In this document: piece by piece, positions 42,436 through 54,910 of the stretch
How the letters are laid out: every line of letters starts with the position of its first letter
Numbering within the stretch: the stretch's first letter is position 1
Assembly: GCA_026168455.1 (NCBI GenBank)
Contig: CM047425.1
Coordinates: forward strand, 40,320,711 to 40,384,710
Source of the DNA: Theocolax elegans
Lineage: Eukaryota > Arthropoda > Insecta > Hymenoptera > Cerocephalidae
Direction: 5' to 3'
Length of the DNA stretch: 64,000 nucleotides
The notes under the pieces: model-generated
Told to the model about the DNA's origin: nothing
Databases searched by the model: none
Seen by the model: the letters and a program-made list of their open reading frames with translations, nothing else
Position numbers and translations under genes: made by a program

Positions 42436-42657
42436 AAAGTGTAGTTTGAAACTGTCCCAACTTTCTACGTCCAGCGTAAGGTTCTTGTATGACGGTTCTG
42501 CGGTAATTAACTTAATAACATAGTGATAATATCCTCCTCTCTGCTCAAGTCCTACGCAGACCCTCTTTGTGTTTGATTTATTAAGAGCATACGTTGTAGC
42601 TAATAAGAGATTAGGCTCTGGGTACACTTCACGTTTTCTTAATTGACAGTCAGTCAT
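42436..42657 (-). pseudogene. unidentified coding fragment, cut by the Foldback-like element
   Basis: The minus-strand ATG at 42657 opens a frame reading MTDCQLRKREVYPEPNLLLA, RVCVGLEQRGGYYHYVIKLI and LTLDVESWDSFKLHF, which looks like real protein with balanced composition. It then runs straight into the transposon end at 42434, so the C-terminus is lost. It shares strand with the protease-like gene at 44331-45317, from which a solo LTR now separates it. I do not recognise the family. Confidence 0.5.
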
Positions 42658-43053
42658 TCTTTACTTAAATTTTACACTAGAAATTTATAAAGGATACTAC
42701 ACTCTTTCATTCGGTAAACTCACAGATCGACTGTTTATGCTCAACTGATTGTTCTACAACCACCTCTTCATGTATCTATGATTATCCCACATCTTTCGGA
42801 TATAAATTACTTTAACCAGATGTAACATAGTGGGGGAGTACATAAAATAAAATTCTAAAAATAAAATTGAATGCACTTTAACAGATGTTGCACTGATTGT
42901 TAGGTTGTGAAAATCAGATGCAACAGAAAAAATAAAAATTATGCACGTCTGCATATAAGAAATAAATAACGTTTGTCATTAATATATATAATAAAAAAAG
43001 TGGAGAGGATTAGAATGTTAGAAAAGAAACACAACTGTTTACACATTAGATAT
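42658..43053. other. no gene recognised
   Basis: AT-rich sequence upstream of the fragment at 42436-42657. A TCAGTT initiator-like hexamer lies on the minus strand near 42747, without a clear TATA box. Confidence 0.3.
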
Positions 43054-43057
43054 ATTA

Positions 43058-44082
43058 TGTGACGGAAATCGTCACACAATCTATTCACGACGAATAGAAT
43101 ATTTAAAATCCTGTTAAATGTAAGTCGTCGGAGCCTTTGGTATGTCAAGGCCAACCGACGACATTTGTTTACAGAATCAAGTGTACAATTACGCGCGCAA
43201 TAGTACGTAGGGATGAGAGCGCGAGAGTGTGTGTGTGTTTCCCACTCTCATCCCTTTTTCGAAAATTAGGCGATTGCCTAATCAGTACGTCCCGATCCGC
43301 CGCTCGAGGCGGACAAACTTATCCGGACCGATCGAAAGTTTTCCGGCTAAGAAAAGGCGCGTGAGGCGCAAAGCCGTCGGAACCCGGAACATCCTCGTGA
43401 GTGAGCCGCGAGTGATTTGGTGTGTGAACAAGGACGGGAAGTGTTAAGTGAGTGCGGACGCGGTTCGCGAGGCACTCGCCGCGGCACAGGGCCGCCTTCC
43501 ACCACCGCAGCCGACGTCGTCCTCCGTTGCCCAGGAGGACAAAGGGACACGGATCGGCTGGGCCATCCACGGGGCGCACCCCGGTAAGTCTAATTACATT
43601 ACCGCGCGTTCCTCCTTACCCCGAGTGTATGTGCGTGTGTACATCGGGAGTGTATTCGGGTACGCCGGTACCCGAATAGCGGAGATCGGGGCAAAGTCAA
43701 CCGCAGGCGAGGGTCTCGATCCGGTTGACTCCCGACACTCCCGCCCGCACGAAGTAACATTTTCGCGGCACGAGGCCTGGATGGCCAATTGTTAATTAAA
43801 ATTAAATAAATGGTTTAATTATTTTTATTTTAATTAATTGTGTTTATTGTGTTCTCCCCGCTCCCGCCGACATCCTTTAAATTTATAATTCGTGTCGAGG
43901 CAAGGAGGATCGCCCGAATCCTCCATACCGTACGTCCCAGCGAACTCGCGTTCCTGGCGACAGCCCGCAGTTCGATAAACAAATAAATAATTGTGTGCGC
44001 GGTATTGGGCAACGCGGCCCAACGGTTAATTTAATTATTAAAAATTAATTAAAATCACCGGGTTCGCGAATACCACGTCACA
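43058..44082 (+). mobile_element. solo LTR of the Gypsy family (plus orientation)
   Basis: TGTGACG...CGTCACA, 1025 bp, flanked by ATTA (43054-43057 and 44083-44086). Diverged slightly from the 28145-29175 LTR by substitutions and small indels, so older than the full-length insertion. The conserved GTAAGT donor and dyads are kept. Confidence 0.9.
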
Positions 44083-44268
44083 ATTATTTATTTTAAAACT
44101 ACATTTATGTTAAATAATCTTTCTGGAAATACATGATTGATTACAATATGCTAAACCACGTGAGAGTTCATCACCAAACGCAAACGTTCTCTTACATTTT
44201 TTATATTTCAGTTTGTTACAAAATTTTTTATAAAAATTAATAGCTAAGTTATCATTTTTTATAGTACT

Positions 44269-44349
44269 TTATGTGAATAATTGAGAAAATATGTTGAAAT
44301 CTCCACCTTGACACATATGATGTAAAAACATTATACAGTATTGACCACA
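44269..44349 (-). pseudogene. out-of-frame C-terminus of the adenain-like protease, with the Cys motif
   Basis: Directly below the stop of the 44331-45317 frame, another minus-strand frame reads CGQYCIMFLHHMCQGG up to a stop at 44269-44271. CGxYC-x-FL is the expected catalytic-cysteine block of adenain-type proteases. A short frame break therefore separates His/Asp from Cys in this copy. Confidence 0.65.
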
Positions 44350-45317
44350 GCACGTTGAATCAGCGCTTTGAAGTTTCTTAGTATTATATTCGAATCTTTC
44401 ACAGTTACATTAAAGACATAACTATCGAAATACGTCCAAATTTTGTATTTATTTACGTAAATTGCTATCCAGTGCGACCCTGGTGTTGTATGTTCATCCA
44501 CATTACACGTTACTGCTATTGGGATTGGCATTGCACGTGGAATCCGATCCGCTGCGTAGACTCCGATTGTTGTAGCTTCCATACCCTCCAGAGCTCGCGC
44601 AATCTCTATTGTATTCATTATTGTCTTCTTTTTTTCTGTATTTTCTTCAAGAGATTTCTCACTATCAAGAATATAATTATCGACACTTGTACTACAGTCG
44701 TCATCAGAGATTGGAGCTGTTGAATCGGTATCGCTATCTCTAGTATCTCTCCATAAGCGTTTTTGCAGACTATCATAAATTGTTTCACAACTATTTTGAG
44801 GCAAAAATTTACGATCTTGCTCCGACAGTTGTGAATAAAGCCATACCTTTAATAAGTATGCTCTCTGCAAAGCGCACTGCGACGTTTTATACTTGTCTGG
44901 CATACTTGCGTGTAGAATGCATTTGTGTTTACAATCGAATGCTTTATGTAAATCGATGAAACTTTCCTTGGTATAGTCGTCAATATAAACAATTCTTCGA
45001 GCCAACAGATATTCAAGATATAGAGCTTTTTCACTTCCTTTCACGTATATATTTGATGTGTTTCTCGCAATACCATAAAAGTACACACGTAATTTAGGTA
45101 ATGTAATATCACCATCAAACCATGGTATCCCATGAAGTCGTGCCGTAACAAAATCGTTTGTTGATCTCACTTTGCATGGTAATTCTTCGTAATACCGAGG
45201 CGACATTACTATCCAATGAACGATAACGTTACCTTGGAGAGAAACTATAGCAACTTCTTTTGAAAAAAATTTATTGTGCTTGTCTCTTAGACCTTGCATA
45301 TCTATAATGTAATCCAT
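44331..45317 (-). pseudogene. virus-like or mobile-element protein with adenain-like cysteine protease domain
   Basis: 328 codons. The N-terminal ~200 residues (YIIDMQGLRDKHNKFFSKEV, LHGIPWFDGDI, YVKGSEKALYLEYLL) look like a family I have seen with such proteases in arthropod mobile or viral gene sets, but I cannot name it firmly. An acidic Ser/Asp-rich linker follows (~200-235). The C-terminal part has TPGSHWIAIYV (His282) and TYFDSY (Asp298), the adenain/Polinton-type protease pattern. The catalytic Cys block is present but out of frame (44269-44349). A TATA/initiator promoter precedes it. Probably an old integrated large DNA element or virus relic. Confidence 0.65.
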
Positions 45318-45376
45318 GATTACCGACGTACTTTTTCCAGGACGAACTATCGCGAGAACCGAGACTGAGAAGCAAA

Positions 45377-45411
45377 CTGAAATTCGAAAAAGCTACATCG
45401 GTATTTTATAC
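45377..45411 (-). promoter_or_regulatory. TATA box and initiator of the protease-like gene
   Basis: On the minus strand TATAAAATACC starts at 45411 and TCAGT lies at 45381-45377, with its A at 45379, 32 bases downstream. This is the standard spacing of an insect TATA-Inr core promoter; the ATG (45317) follows 62 bases later. Confidence 0.65.
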
Positions 45412-45419
45412 AGGTTTCC

Positions 45420-48400
45420 CCCTCCACTCTTTCATGCTCTAACTATGTAACGAGCAGATTGCCAGATGTGTACTTGAACCAATGTACATGACCTATGTAG
45501 GCCCAATAAGGATAAGCGTTGTTCGGTGGAGAAACTAATTTTTTATTTAAAAATATGTCGACCTGATCAAACGTCGAATGAATAAAATTTGTGTAGCATG
45601 GTGTGAGTCAGATCAATGTAATGGTCCGTAGAGCTTGGGATTTGTTAAAACTTTAAACTCAAAAATTATGAACAAGTATTCGAAAATGGGTGGTTGACGA
45701 CTATTTACCCAACCCTGTTTTTAGCTACATACAATTGCTGTAAGTATTTGGTGATTTTTTAAACATATCGTATAAAGCATACAATTGTGAACAAATATTT
45801 ACTTATAATTTATTAATTGTTAAAGTTAAAATGTTGCTAAATGCAGGCAGTAAATTTGACTTCTTTTACATGTATTTACTTGTTATAATTATTTTAAGAA
45901 TACTTAATATGTTGTATTAAGATGTTGCTTAATACTGACGATTTTTTTTTAATTGGTAAATTTTAAGATGTAGAATAGCGCTGACAAGAAATTAAATTTT
46001 TAATTTGCGTTTGTTAACTGCATATATTTGTTATATCTATTTGATGATTTGTGTACCTGTCGTGTAATGCAAACTATAGTGAACTAATATATTCCTATAT
46101 TATGAATTTGTAATCTTTAAGATCAAAGGGCGCGATGTCAAAGGGCGCGTTGGCGCCCGATGCAAGTATGGGCACGTAAGCCTTATATACAGCTAATTCA
46201 GTCCTTATATTTTTCCTTTCATAACCATTTATTATTATACTAATTATTTTTATGAAATCTATGAAACATTGCTTTGCCTATTTATTTATCTTCTGTTTAC
46301 ATCAAATTTTCTCCGAATTCATTCATGTATCATTAGGAAAAGCCGCGACAAAGAAATTGAATATCGATTTCATTTACTCGATTTTTGTCTTCTCCGTTTT
46401 GATATATAGTCAACTTGAAACAAAAAGAGATAGCAATAGTATGGGAATCCATAAGATAGAAAGAGATACAATGCTTTCCAGTCCGTGAAAGAACGCGTAC
46501 AGAAGTAAAAACATATAGAAAAAGTTAAAACGTGGCCGTGAGAGGGAGCTAGTTTTAGGTGAATACTTTTGTCGCAGCTGAATCGTCTGGCCGATTTTGT
46601 GTGAAAAGTTATGAATTAAAATTAATTATTTACGTAATTATTTCCAACACCTCACATTATTCCGTTGCGGTATTTTTATTGTACAGCAATGCAGATACTA
46701 TTGCAAGGTAAAGACTTCATGTACGCCCATATCGTATATGTCGACCTTTGACATCTCGACGAGAGAAAGAGTGAGAGAGAGAGAGAGAGAGAGACACAAA
46801 TATTGATAAAATTCTAATGTTTTCATTTTTATATAACTTTTTTAAATCTTAAATTGTAATATAAGAATCGTACAAAAAATAAATGTATATTATTGCATTA
46901 TTTTAATTATATTTATTATATTATTATTTCTATTTATTTACATAATTTTATGTGTTTGCTTTAAGTTTTATATTATTTGAAGGGATTTATGCTTGTATTT
47001 ATTTGTATAATAAGTACCTCATGATATCTCAATGTTTTCCACATTGACCAAAATAATTTAAAAAAACAATATAGTATAATTAAGTTGATACTTTGTCGTT
47101 CTCTATCCTAATTAAAGTTACTGAATAAATATAATATTTAATAATAATATGGACTATAACACATATAGGATGATATCCCTACTATCACACAACATTGTCA
47201 CAACGTTGTGTACTAGTAGGGATTCTTTCCAACTTTAAGCGAAATGATTGCTTAATAGCTATATACACTGAATTAAATAATTTAAAAGAATGTTGATAAG
47301 TTATTATTCTCTTTAATTATAGTTATTGAATACCTTTTTTAATATTTATATAAAATCAATGTGTCAGTTGTTTGCTAAGTGTAAAAGGTATTTAATAATT
47401 TCGTAACTTTCACATGCATATAATGATTCTTATTCTAGTGCCAATATTATGTGTTCGATACGTCGGCAAGTGCATAATATTTAATAATTATATGAACTAT
47501 AACACGTATAGGATTATTTTTATTCCAATGCTGTGTAACATGAATGTTTTGATAATCACATTGACTAACATAATTTAAAAAAATATAGTATAATCAAGTG
47601 GATGCCTTATCATTCTCCATCCTGATTATAGCTACTTTAAAACAATTTTTTATTATTTTCTATTTAAACCCAACATATGTGTTTGATTCATTGGCAAGTG
47701 AAAAAGTCATTTAGTAATGTTGTAACTTTTATATCTTTTATAGTGGTAACCCGAGTGGATATTTTAAAGTGTATATAAATGTACATAAATGTTAAATATA
47801 TACAAATATGTAAAATAGTGCAAACTGTATACTTTTGTGATAATTGGACAGGTAAATCAGAACATTTTACAAGATCTGTGCACCATTTATACACACTTTT
47901 GTACATTTTTTTACAGTTTTATATAATTTTTTACATTATTTTTAAGTTTATAGCCTCAATTAATATAAAAATGGAATCGACAAGTATTTCTGTAGAAAAA
48001 TAATACATTTAATTCAGAAAAGTATATGTCCTGCAATTATTTGGCTTACTATATTTCTTCTTTTATTCGAACAAACCTTATCTGTAATACATAATCCAAA
48101 CGTTAAATATCGAAAAACACCTTCTGCGAAGGTGTAAGCATTCGCAAGTATGGTTATTTAATTTCAATCACACTTTTGCAAGTGATATTGAATACTTAAA
48201 GTAATAACATTTTACCTTTTTCGATTCTTATAAAGTTTTCGCAATAGAAAGTACTGAAATCAAAGTAGAGTCGACAAGTATCTGTTGATAAATGACACAT
48301 TTGTTCAAATATGGGGTCATGGACATTTCTCCCAGAGGACAAATCTCCCACCAATCAAAGCGAGGATTTAAAAAAATTCCCACCAATCAGAAAGCGTTTG

Positions 48401-48429
48401 AAATAAACAATTGAACATCTATGATGCTA
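45420..48429. other. AT-rich sequence, no gene recognised
   Basis: Contains a (GA)n tract (46770-46793), a GC-rich GGGCGCG repeat (46127-46160), a 52 nt hairpin (47171-47222), and a diverged ~100 bp repeat (ATTGACxAAxATAATTTAAAAAA...) at about 47040-47140 and 47560-47640. Short open frames lack coding character. Confidence 0.4.
47171..47222. other. 52 nt hairpin
   Basis: ATCCCTACTA pairs with TAGTAGGGAT at the ends, and ACACAAC with GTTGTGT inside. Could be a tiny MITE remnant; too short to call a microRNA precursor. Confidence 0.45.
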
Positions 48430-51400
48430 TTAACTTAAGTAATAACTTAAGTATTTACTTTAGTCAACACTTAAGAAGTTACTTAAAAATTAACCAAATT
48501 TTTTATATTTTGTATTTAGACTTGCTGCTCAAGTTCTTCTTAAGTTGAATCTTAAGTAATTACTTGGAAATTTTTAAGTTTTTATTTTAGGCATTCCACT
48601 CGAACTTAAGTAAATGCTTAAGTAAATACTTAAGTAAATACTGAAGTAAATACTTAAGTAAATACTTAAGTAAATGCTTAAGTCAATACCTAAGTCAATA
48701 CTTAAGTCAATACTTAAGTCAATACTTAAGTCAATACTTAAGTCAATACTTAAGTCAATACTTAAGTCAATACTTAAGTAACTACTTAAGTAAACTTATA
48801 ATTGAAATTCTACAAGGAAAAGAAAGCATTCAGATTAGAAATGTTACACATGAGGAATGACTAAGTAGCGAGGGCATGTTTAGGCTTCCCTATGTAGCCA
48901 TTACTTGATAGACAACGGCGCGCATTTCGGGTCCAAGTTAGATAATCAGACTTCCTTATTCGCCCATGACAAGCTTCTAACGACAAAGCAGACGAATAAA
49001 TAATACTACAATTTTTGTATTATATTAATTTTAATTAGTTCACCTATCCTAGTTATAACCTACAAATTAGATGTTCTTAACCTCAAACCGTTATACTATT
49101 AAAATGACGTCGATAATCTCAACATTTCAAAATTAATAAAACACCTTTTTTTTAATATTTAACACATATACTTCCAACACCAAATCATTAAAATGATAAA
49201 AATACCCGCAACATCTGAAAATTAATAGAAACATACTTGTTGTAACGTTTAAAATATTAATAAACAACTGCTTAAAACCTATAAAATAAATAAATAAATA
49301 CTCTTAACCTCAAATCTTTAAAATCTATGTTATATCGTAAAAAATATTACAGAATTAACAGAAACATTTTAGGTACAACCAAAAAAATAGATATGTCTAA
49401 CCTCAAATCTTTAAAATTACTAAAACAACCACAAAAAATATCGAAATTAGATAATTAGTAGAAACACTCTTATTATAACCTGTAAAATGACTAAAAACGG
49501 TCTGATTATAACCTATAAAATATTTACTCATAACCTGAAATCTATAAAATAATTGAAATAACGTAAAAACTATCAACATTAGAGAATTAAGAGAACTATT
49601 TAAGTTTCAACCAATGGTTCTAACCTCAAATCGTTAAAACTACTTAAACAAGCTCAAAAAATACCGAAATTTGAAAATTAGTAGAAACACGCTTATTATA
49701 ACCAACAAAATTACTAAAAACGATCTGGATATAACCTATAAAATAAATATTCGTAACCTCAAATCTATAAAATAATTGAAATGACGTAAAAAATATCAAC
49801 ATTAGAGAATTAAGAGAATCATTTAGTTTCAACCAATAAAATAGATATTTCTAACCTCAAATCGTTAAAAATACTAAAACATCCTCAAATAATATCAAAA
49901 TTTGAAACTCTCTAATTATAACCTACAGAATTATTACACGGTCTGATTACAACCTATAAAATAAATATTCATAACCTCAAATCTATAAAATCATTGAAAA
50001 AACGTAAATAATATCAAACGTAAATAATATTTTGATTCAAATTATTAATATATGACTTATTATTAGTTTTCATTGTAAATAACTTATAATTTAAATTGAT
50101 AATGTTGAATATTTTAATAAAAAATTTCAACTGAAAAACTTTAAAATTGTTGTAACCTCCGTAGAAGTATAAACAGTAGGTTTATTTACCAGGTACCTAT
50201 AACTGATTCACTGATTGCTTAATTATGTAGTGGCTTAAACATTCATTGAACGGGATGTAAACCCTAATAAATAGAGAAATGATTTATTTTTTATTAAACG
50301 AGGAATTCAACTTATCGAAAAACAAACGTTTTGTACCATGTTGTGTATTCTTTGAAGATATTCTGCGAATTTTTTCATATCTTTCTATTGATAGATCAAC
50401 AAAATTTTTGGGCTGCCATGAATCATTGTTTAATTATAGCTATAAATTACCAACAAAAATGCTTATTTACGTATAATTAATTAATAATTTATTATTTCTT
50501 AACAATCTTTCTATCACTGTATTCTGTTTGTTTTGAACAGTATCTGTAATTTTCTCAGATTTTTGATATGATATTTTTAGAGGTTATTTTAGTAACAAGC
50601 AATTTGAGGTTATGAATATCAATTTTTTGGTTGTAACTGAAATCATTCTGTTAATTCTCTAATATTGATAATTATTACGTTATCTTAATGATTTTATAGA
50701 TTTAAGGTTATGAATATTTACTTTATAGGTTATAATCAGATCTTTTTTTAGTAATTTAAGAGGTTATAATCAGAGTGTTTCTACTAATTTAAAATTGTGA
50801 TATTATTTGAGGATGTTTTAGTATTCTTAACGATTTGAGGTTAGAAATATCTATTTTCTTGGTTGAAACTAAATGATTCTCTTAATTCTCTAATGTTGAT
50901 AGTTTTTACGTTATTTCAATTATTTTATAGATTTCAGGTTATGAGTAAATATTTTATAGGTTATAATCAGACCGTTTTTAGTAATTTTACAGGTTATAAT
51001 AAGAGTGTTTCTACTAATTATCTAATTTCGATATTTTTTGTGGTTGTTTTAGTAATTTTAAAGATTTGAGGTTAGACATATCTATTTTTTTGGTTGTACC
51101 TAAAATGTTTCTGTTAATTCTGTAATATTTTTTACGATATAACATAGATTTTAAAGATTTGAGGTTAAGAGTATTTATTTATTTATTTTATAGGTTTTAA
51201 GCAGTTGTTTACTAATATTTTAAACGTTACAACAAGTATGTTTCTATTAATTTTCAGATGTTGCGGGTATTTTTATCATTTTAATGATTTGGTGTTGGAA
51301 GTATATGTGTTAAATATTAAAAATAAGGTGTTTTATTAATTTTGAAATGTTGAGATTATCGACGTCATTTTAATAGTATAACGGTTTGAGGTTAAGAACA

Positions 51401-52016
51401 TCTAATTTGTAGGTTATAACTAGGATAGATGAACTAATTAAAATTAATATAATACAAAAATTGTAGTATTATTTATTCGTCTGCTTTGTCGTTAGAAGTT
51501 TGTCATGGGCGAATAAGGAAGTCTGATTATCTAACTTGGACCCGAAATGCGCGCCGTTGTCTATCAAGTAATGGCTACATAGGGAAGCCTAAACATGCCC
51601 TCGCTACTTAGTCATTCCTCATGTGTAACATTTCTAATCTGAATGCTTTGTTTTCCTTGTAGAATTTCAATTATAAGTTTACTTAAGTAGTTACTTAAGT
51701 ATTGACTTAAGTATTGACTTAAGTATTGACTTAAGTATTGACTTAAGTATTGACTTAAGTATTGACTTAAGTATTGACTTAGGTATTGACTTAAGCATTT
51801 ACTTAAGTATTTACTTCAGTATTTACTTAAGTATTTACTTAAGCATTTACTTAAGTTCTAATCTGAATGCTTTCTTTTCCTTGTAGAATTTCAATTATAA
51901 GTTTACTTAAGTAGTTACTTAAGTATTGACTTAAGTATTGACTTAAGTATTGACTTAAGTATTGACTTAAGTATTGACTTAAGTATTGACTTAAGTATTG
52001 ACTTAAGTATTTACTT
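48430..52016. mobile_element. long palindromic Foldback-like element with 12 bp subterminal repeats
   Basis: The left arm (to ~50010) and right arm (from ~50660) are inverted copies. Outer parts are tandem ACTTAAGTCAAT / ATTGACTTAAGT 12-mers (48604-48800; 51680-51850; 51905-52016). The right end carries an extra ~220 bp duplication (51636-51855 repeated at 51859-52016). Inner arms have ~225 bp repeats of the TAACCTCAAATC...AAAATT type. The central ~650 bp is unpaired, with no transposase. Repetitive Tyr/Leu/Ser reading frames here are artefacts. Confidence 0.75.
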
Positions 52017-52727
52017 GGAAAATGGAAAACAAAGACGACAGACGACAGAAAAAGCAAAATATTTTGATTCAGTCGCTATGGCGTCTGGCTTGCATGCTCG
52101 CTATCTGTCTCTCTCTTGATCTCTCTCTCTCTCTCTACCGGTAAGTGACCAGACACATGCAAAGAAGCTCTTCCTATCTTCTCTTCGTTCAGGGGACTTA
52201 CCATCTCTGTATGATTTTTTTATATTTTATAGACACTCGAATCTCTCGCAGGCTCCAAGCTATCGTATTCCTCTAAGAAATCAGATTAGTACTACCCGCT
52301 TATTAATTTTTGCTTTTCGTGGAAATTGAGTTAACACCACCTGCTTATCATCCTAATGACTACTAACTTATTTCACTTGATCTTTGGAATACCAACTCAA
52401 ATTTTCGAAACAAGTGTCTTTTGGTCAATTGCCGGTAAGAGGACTACCTACTTTACCAACAGTCGCTTATCTATAATAGCGCGAAATTTGAAATTGATTA
52501 GTCGATTTTGGTTTTATTTTTGTAATTTTTGCGATTTATTTAATAGCGCAATATTTAAAATTTTTCGGCGTCACTCTCATATTTATTAAATTTATTGGTA
52601 TCACATTAAGTATTTATTAGTAGGTCATTTCAATTTTACCAATTTTATGTCGTTAAGCGCCGCGTTCAGTATTTATTAGTACGTTAATTTAATGTTTATT
52701 TAATTTCTGTGACTTAATTAATGTATA
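52017..52727 (+). other. likely 5' region of the following non-LTR element
   Basis: Contains a pyrimidine-rich CTCTCTCT tract (52110-52137) and GT-AG-like sites (CCG|GTAAGTGACC near 52139), but no coding frame with family motifs. Confidence 0.35.
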
Positions 52728-53119
52728 ATGACGCGTTCTTCATGTATAGTTTGTAATTCAGTCGTTAGCCGTAAGGATTCGGATCTATTAATTTGTATAA
52801 ATTGCGGTAGCCTTTCGCACATTAATTGCATAAATGACGCGGTTTATTTGGCTGCACCGTATAAATGCTGCGGCGTACTGCTCCACCGATTACAAATGGA
52901 CGGTCTACTCAGCCGTCGGGCATGTCCGAGGATCAAATTGCGTCCCCTCAGTGCGTTAATCGGGGAGACGAGAGCACCTACATGAACTGCTCGCATTTCT
53001 TTTCCGATCCTCTTGCTACTGATAACCCCGCTCCAACTGCTACGTTAAATACTGGCTATAAACGCGTTCTTTCTACCCCATCGCAAGAAGTGTATCTTTC
53101 TATAGACTCAATCGAGTAA
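52728..53119 (+). pseudogene. non-LTR ORF1 with PHD-like zinc finger, frameshifted
   Basis: The ATG at 52728 starts CIVCNSVVSRKDSDLLICINC and SLSHINC, a C4HC-type PHD-like finger known from ORF1 of several CR1-group insect elements. After ~45 codons the frame changes (near 52865) and continues to 53119 as a low-complexity hydrophilic tail. The truncated length and the shift make it nonfunctional. Confidence 0.6.
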
Positions 53120-54174
53120 GTAAGCAAGGAAGAGGTGTCGGCGTCTATGTGCAAAACTGCTTTCCTGTCACTATAATTGAACATTCTGATCAGATCTACG
53201 ACAACACTCCTGAATTTCTGATCTTGGAGGTGTTGATTTCAAATTCGAAATGCCTGTTTGCAACAGTTTACCAACTGTAGCATTTCCTTTAAAATTTGTT
53301 GAAATTATATCCTTGTTTTTAATATAAATTTGTGCATAGACTCATCGGCGTCGCTTTTTCTCAGAAATAATGTTGCTGATAACATTTTATTTATTGTTCC
53401 GTCGGAACCAACGCACCATTTATAGAGATTCTTTTCAAACACCTGGTTGGACCTCTTCATAGTTAGTGATCTCGATTCGGTACTTCATTATGACAAATCT
53501 GACGCTCCCTTCATAGCAGGTCACGATTCAAGCGATGCCTAGCTTTGATAAATATTATGAACTTATGCAGTGATCTAAATGATAGTCTGTCTAGTTTCCT
53601 GAGCTTCGATCAGCCAACTCTACGTACCGGTGCAAGCACAATCTATTTCAGTACGGCGACTTCTACTGTTCTGCTAACACAGACTTTGGTTTAGTAGAGC
53701 CAAGTATTGAAGAGGCAGTCGTATCCTTTACATCCAAAGTTCTTTGTGTGTTTGACAAACTCTCTCCGCTGCGGCCTTGTACATGACGCCCTAGGCGCAA
53801 GCCCTGGGTTGACAGATTACTCCGTGAACTAATGCGGGAGAGAAATCGTGTTTACAACCGAGCTAAATCAAACTCTGCTCTTATGGATCATTTTAAATCT
53901 CTCCGCGCGGAATGCAAAAACAAATTGGACACGGATAAAAATTAATTTTTTGCAGCTAAAATAGCGTCATCGATTACATTATCTGATAAATGGTCATTAA
54001 TTCGGTGCCTAGGCTTTAAGAAACAAATTTTGCCGGATCCAACGAAAACAAGGTTAAAAGCTTGGGCATTACTATTAACCCGCTTTTGAGTTGGAACAAG
54101 CATATTGCTTTTTTGGGTCTACGTTCGCTTAGGCAGTTTACAAATACCTTAACACAGGAGGTTAGATCTTTATA
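53120..54174 (+). pseudogene. heavily decayed non-LTR ORF2 with RT core deleted
   Basis: 53120-53280 reads an endonuclease piece (GRGVGVYVQNC, PEFLILEVL, CLFATVY). 53700-54000 reads the linker (WVDRLLRELMRERNRVYN, SLRAECKNKL). 54050-54174 jumps to the post-RT block (KSLGITINPLLSWNKHI). The catalytic RT is missing and many stops intervene. The 3' portion of the same family lies inverted at 54298-54814. Confidence 0.65.
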
Positions 54175-54297
54175 GACGGTGGGAGAAATTATCGTTCGTC
54201 CAGAATTTGTTAATAAATAAAAATGCTTTACTGATCTCTACGAACAAACACTTATAACGTGTAAATAATAATGCATTTACACGGGTAGCGAAAGAGT

Positions 54298-54814
54298 TTA
54301 GAGTAAATTATACGTTTCATCACAGTCGAAAAGCCATTCTCTTAACAAATTTTTAAAATTACCCAAATTATTCAAATTGAAATCGGGCCAAGGTGGCATT
54401 ATAGCGTTCAGTAAATATGACGTGTAGGTGACAAATGCACTCGTCCAGGTTTCCATCCTAAACGGCACAATTACCAAAGGTTTGGCAGGCAGACGCCACG
54501 ACTTACGGAGCCCAGTGTGAGAATTTGCAAGTTTCAAAGCATCGTGTAGATATGACGGTACGCCTGAGCTTGGAACCGTAAAAGTCAGTACACCTGCTAG
54601 AAATTCACGCCGACGCGCCACGGATAACCACCCCAGCTCTCTTCTAAAAGGAATAACATGATCGCGCCAGCCAATATTTCCATGGACATAACGCACGCAC
54701 GCATTTTGGGCTCGTTGCCAGCGAAGATTTTGGTCTTTATTGAGGGAGATATAGACTGCAGCTGCATAATCGCAATGCGGAAAAATAAGCACGCGCACTA
54801 ATAAAGATCTAACC
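54298..54814 (-). pseudogene. non-LTR ORF2 C-terminal domain, inverted relative to its upstream neighbour
   Basis: Reads VRSLLVRVLIFPHCDYAAAV, RWQRAQNACVRYVHG and LGWLSVARRREFLAG, the CR1/Jockey-group C-terminal block. It begins with the same GTTAGATCTTTAT-type sequence at which the plus-strand fragment ends (54159-54173), so the two probably come from one element rearranged by inversion. Flanked by 40 bp direct repeats (54211-54253, 54815-54858). Confidence 0.75.
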
Positions 54815-54910
54815 TTAATAAATAAAAAGGTTTTATTGATCTTTACGAACAAACACTTTTTTGTAGCCGACGTTTCGGACGTTTTTTAGCCGTCCCTTAT
54901 CAAGGCTATA
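54815..54910 (-). other. Penelope-like terminal sequence with degenerate hammerhead motif
   Basis: On the minus strand CTTGATAAG is followed by a GGACG...CGTCC stem, then GAAACGTCGG. This resembles the hammerhead-type motif of Penelope-like termini, but the core deviates from CUGANGA. No Penelope RT lies nearby. Confidence 0.4.

Noticed and set aside
47171..47222. microRNA precursor
   Set aside because: Only 52 nt with a short interrupted stem; no evidence of a mature strand.
48604..48800. CRISPR-like array of 12 bp repeats
   Set aside because: Direct tandem repeats without unique spacers, in a eukaryotic palindromic element.
51851..52057. Protein with repeated SQYL motif
   Set aside because: It is the translation of the ATTGACTTAAGT 12-mer array on the opposite strand.
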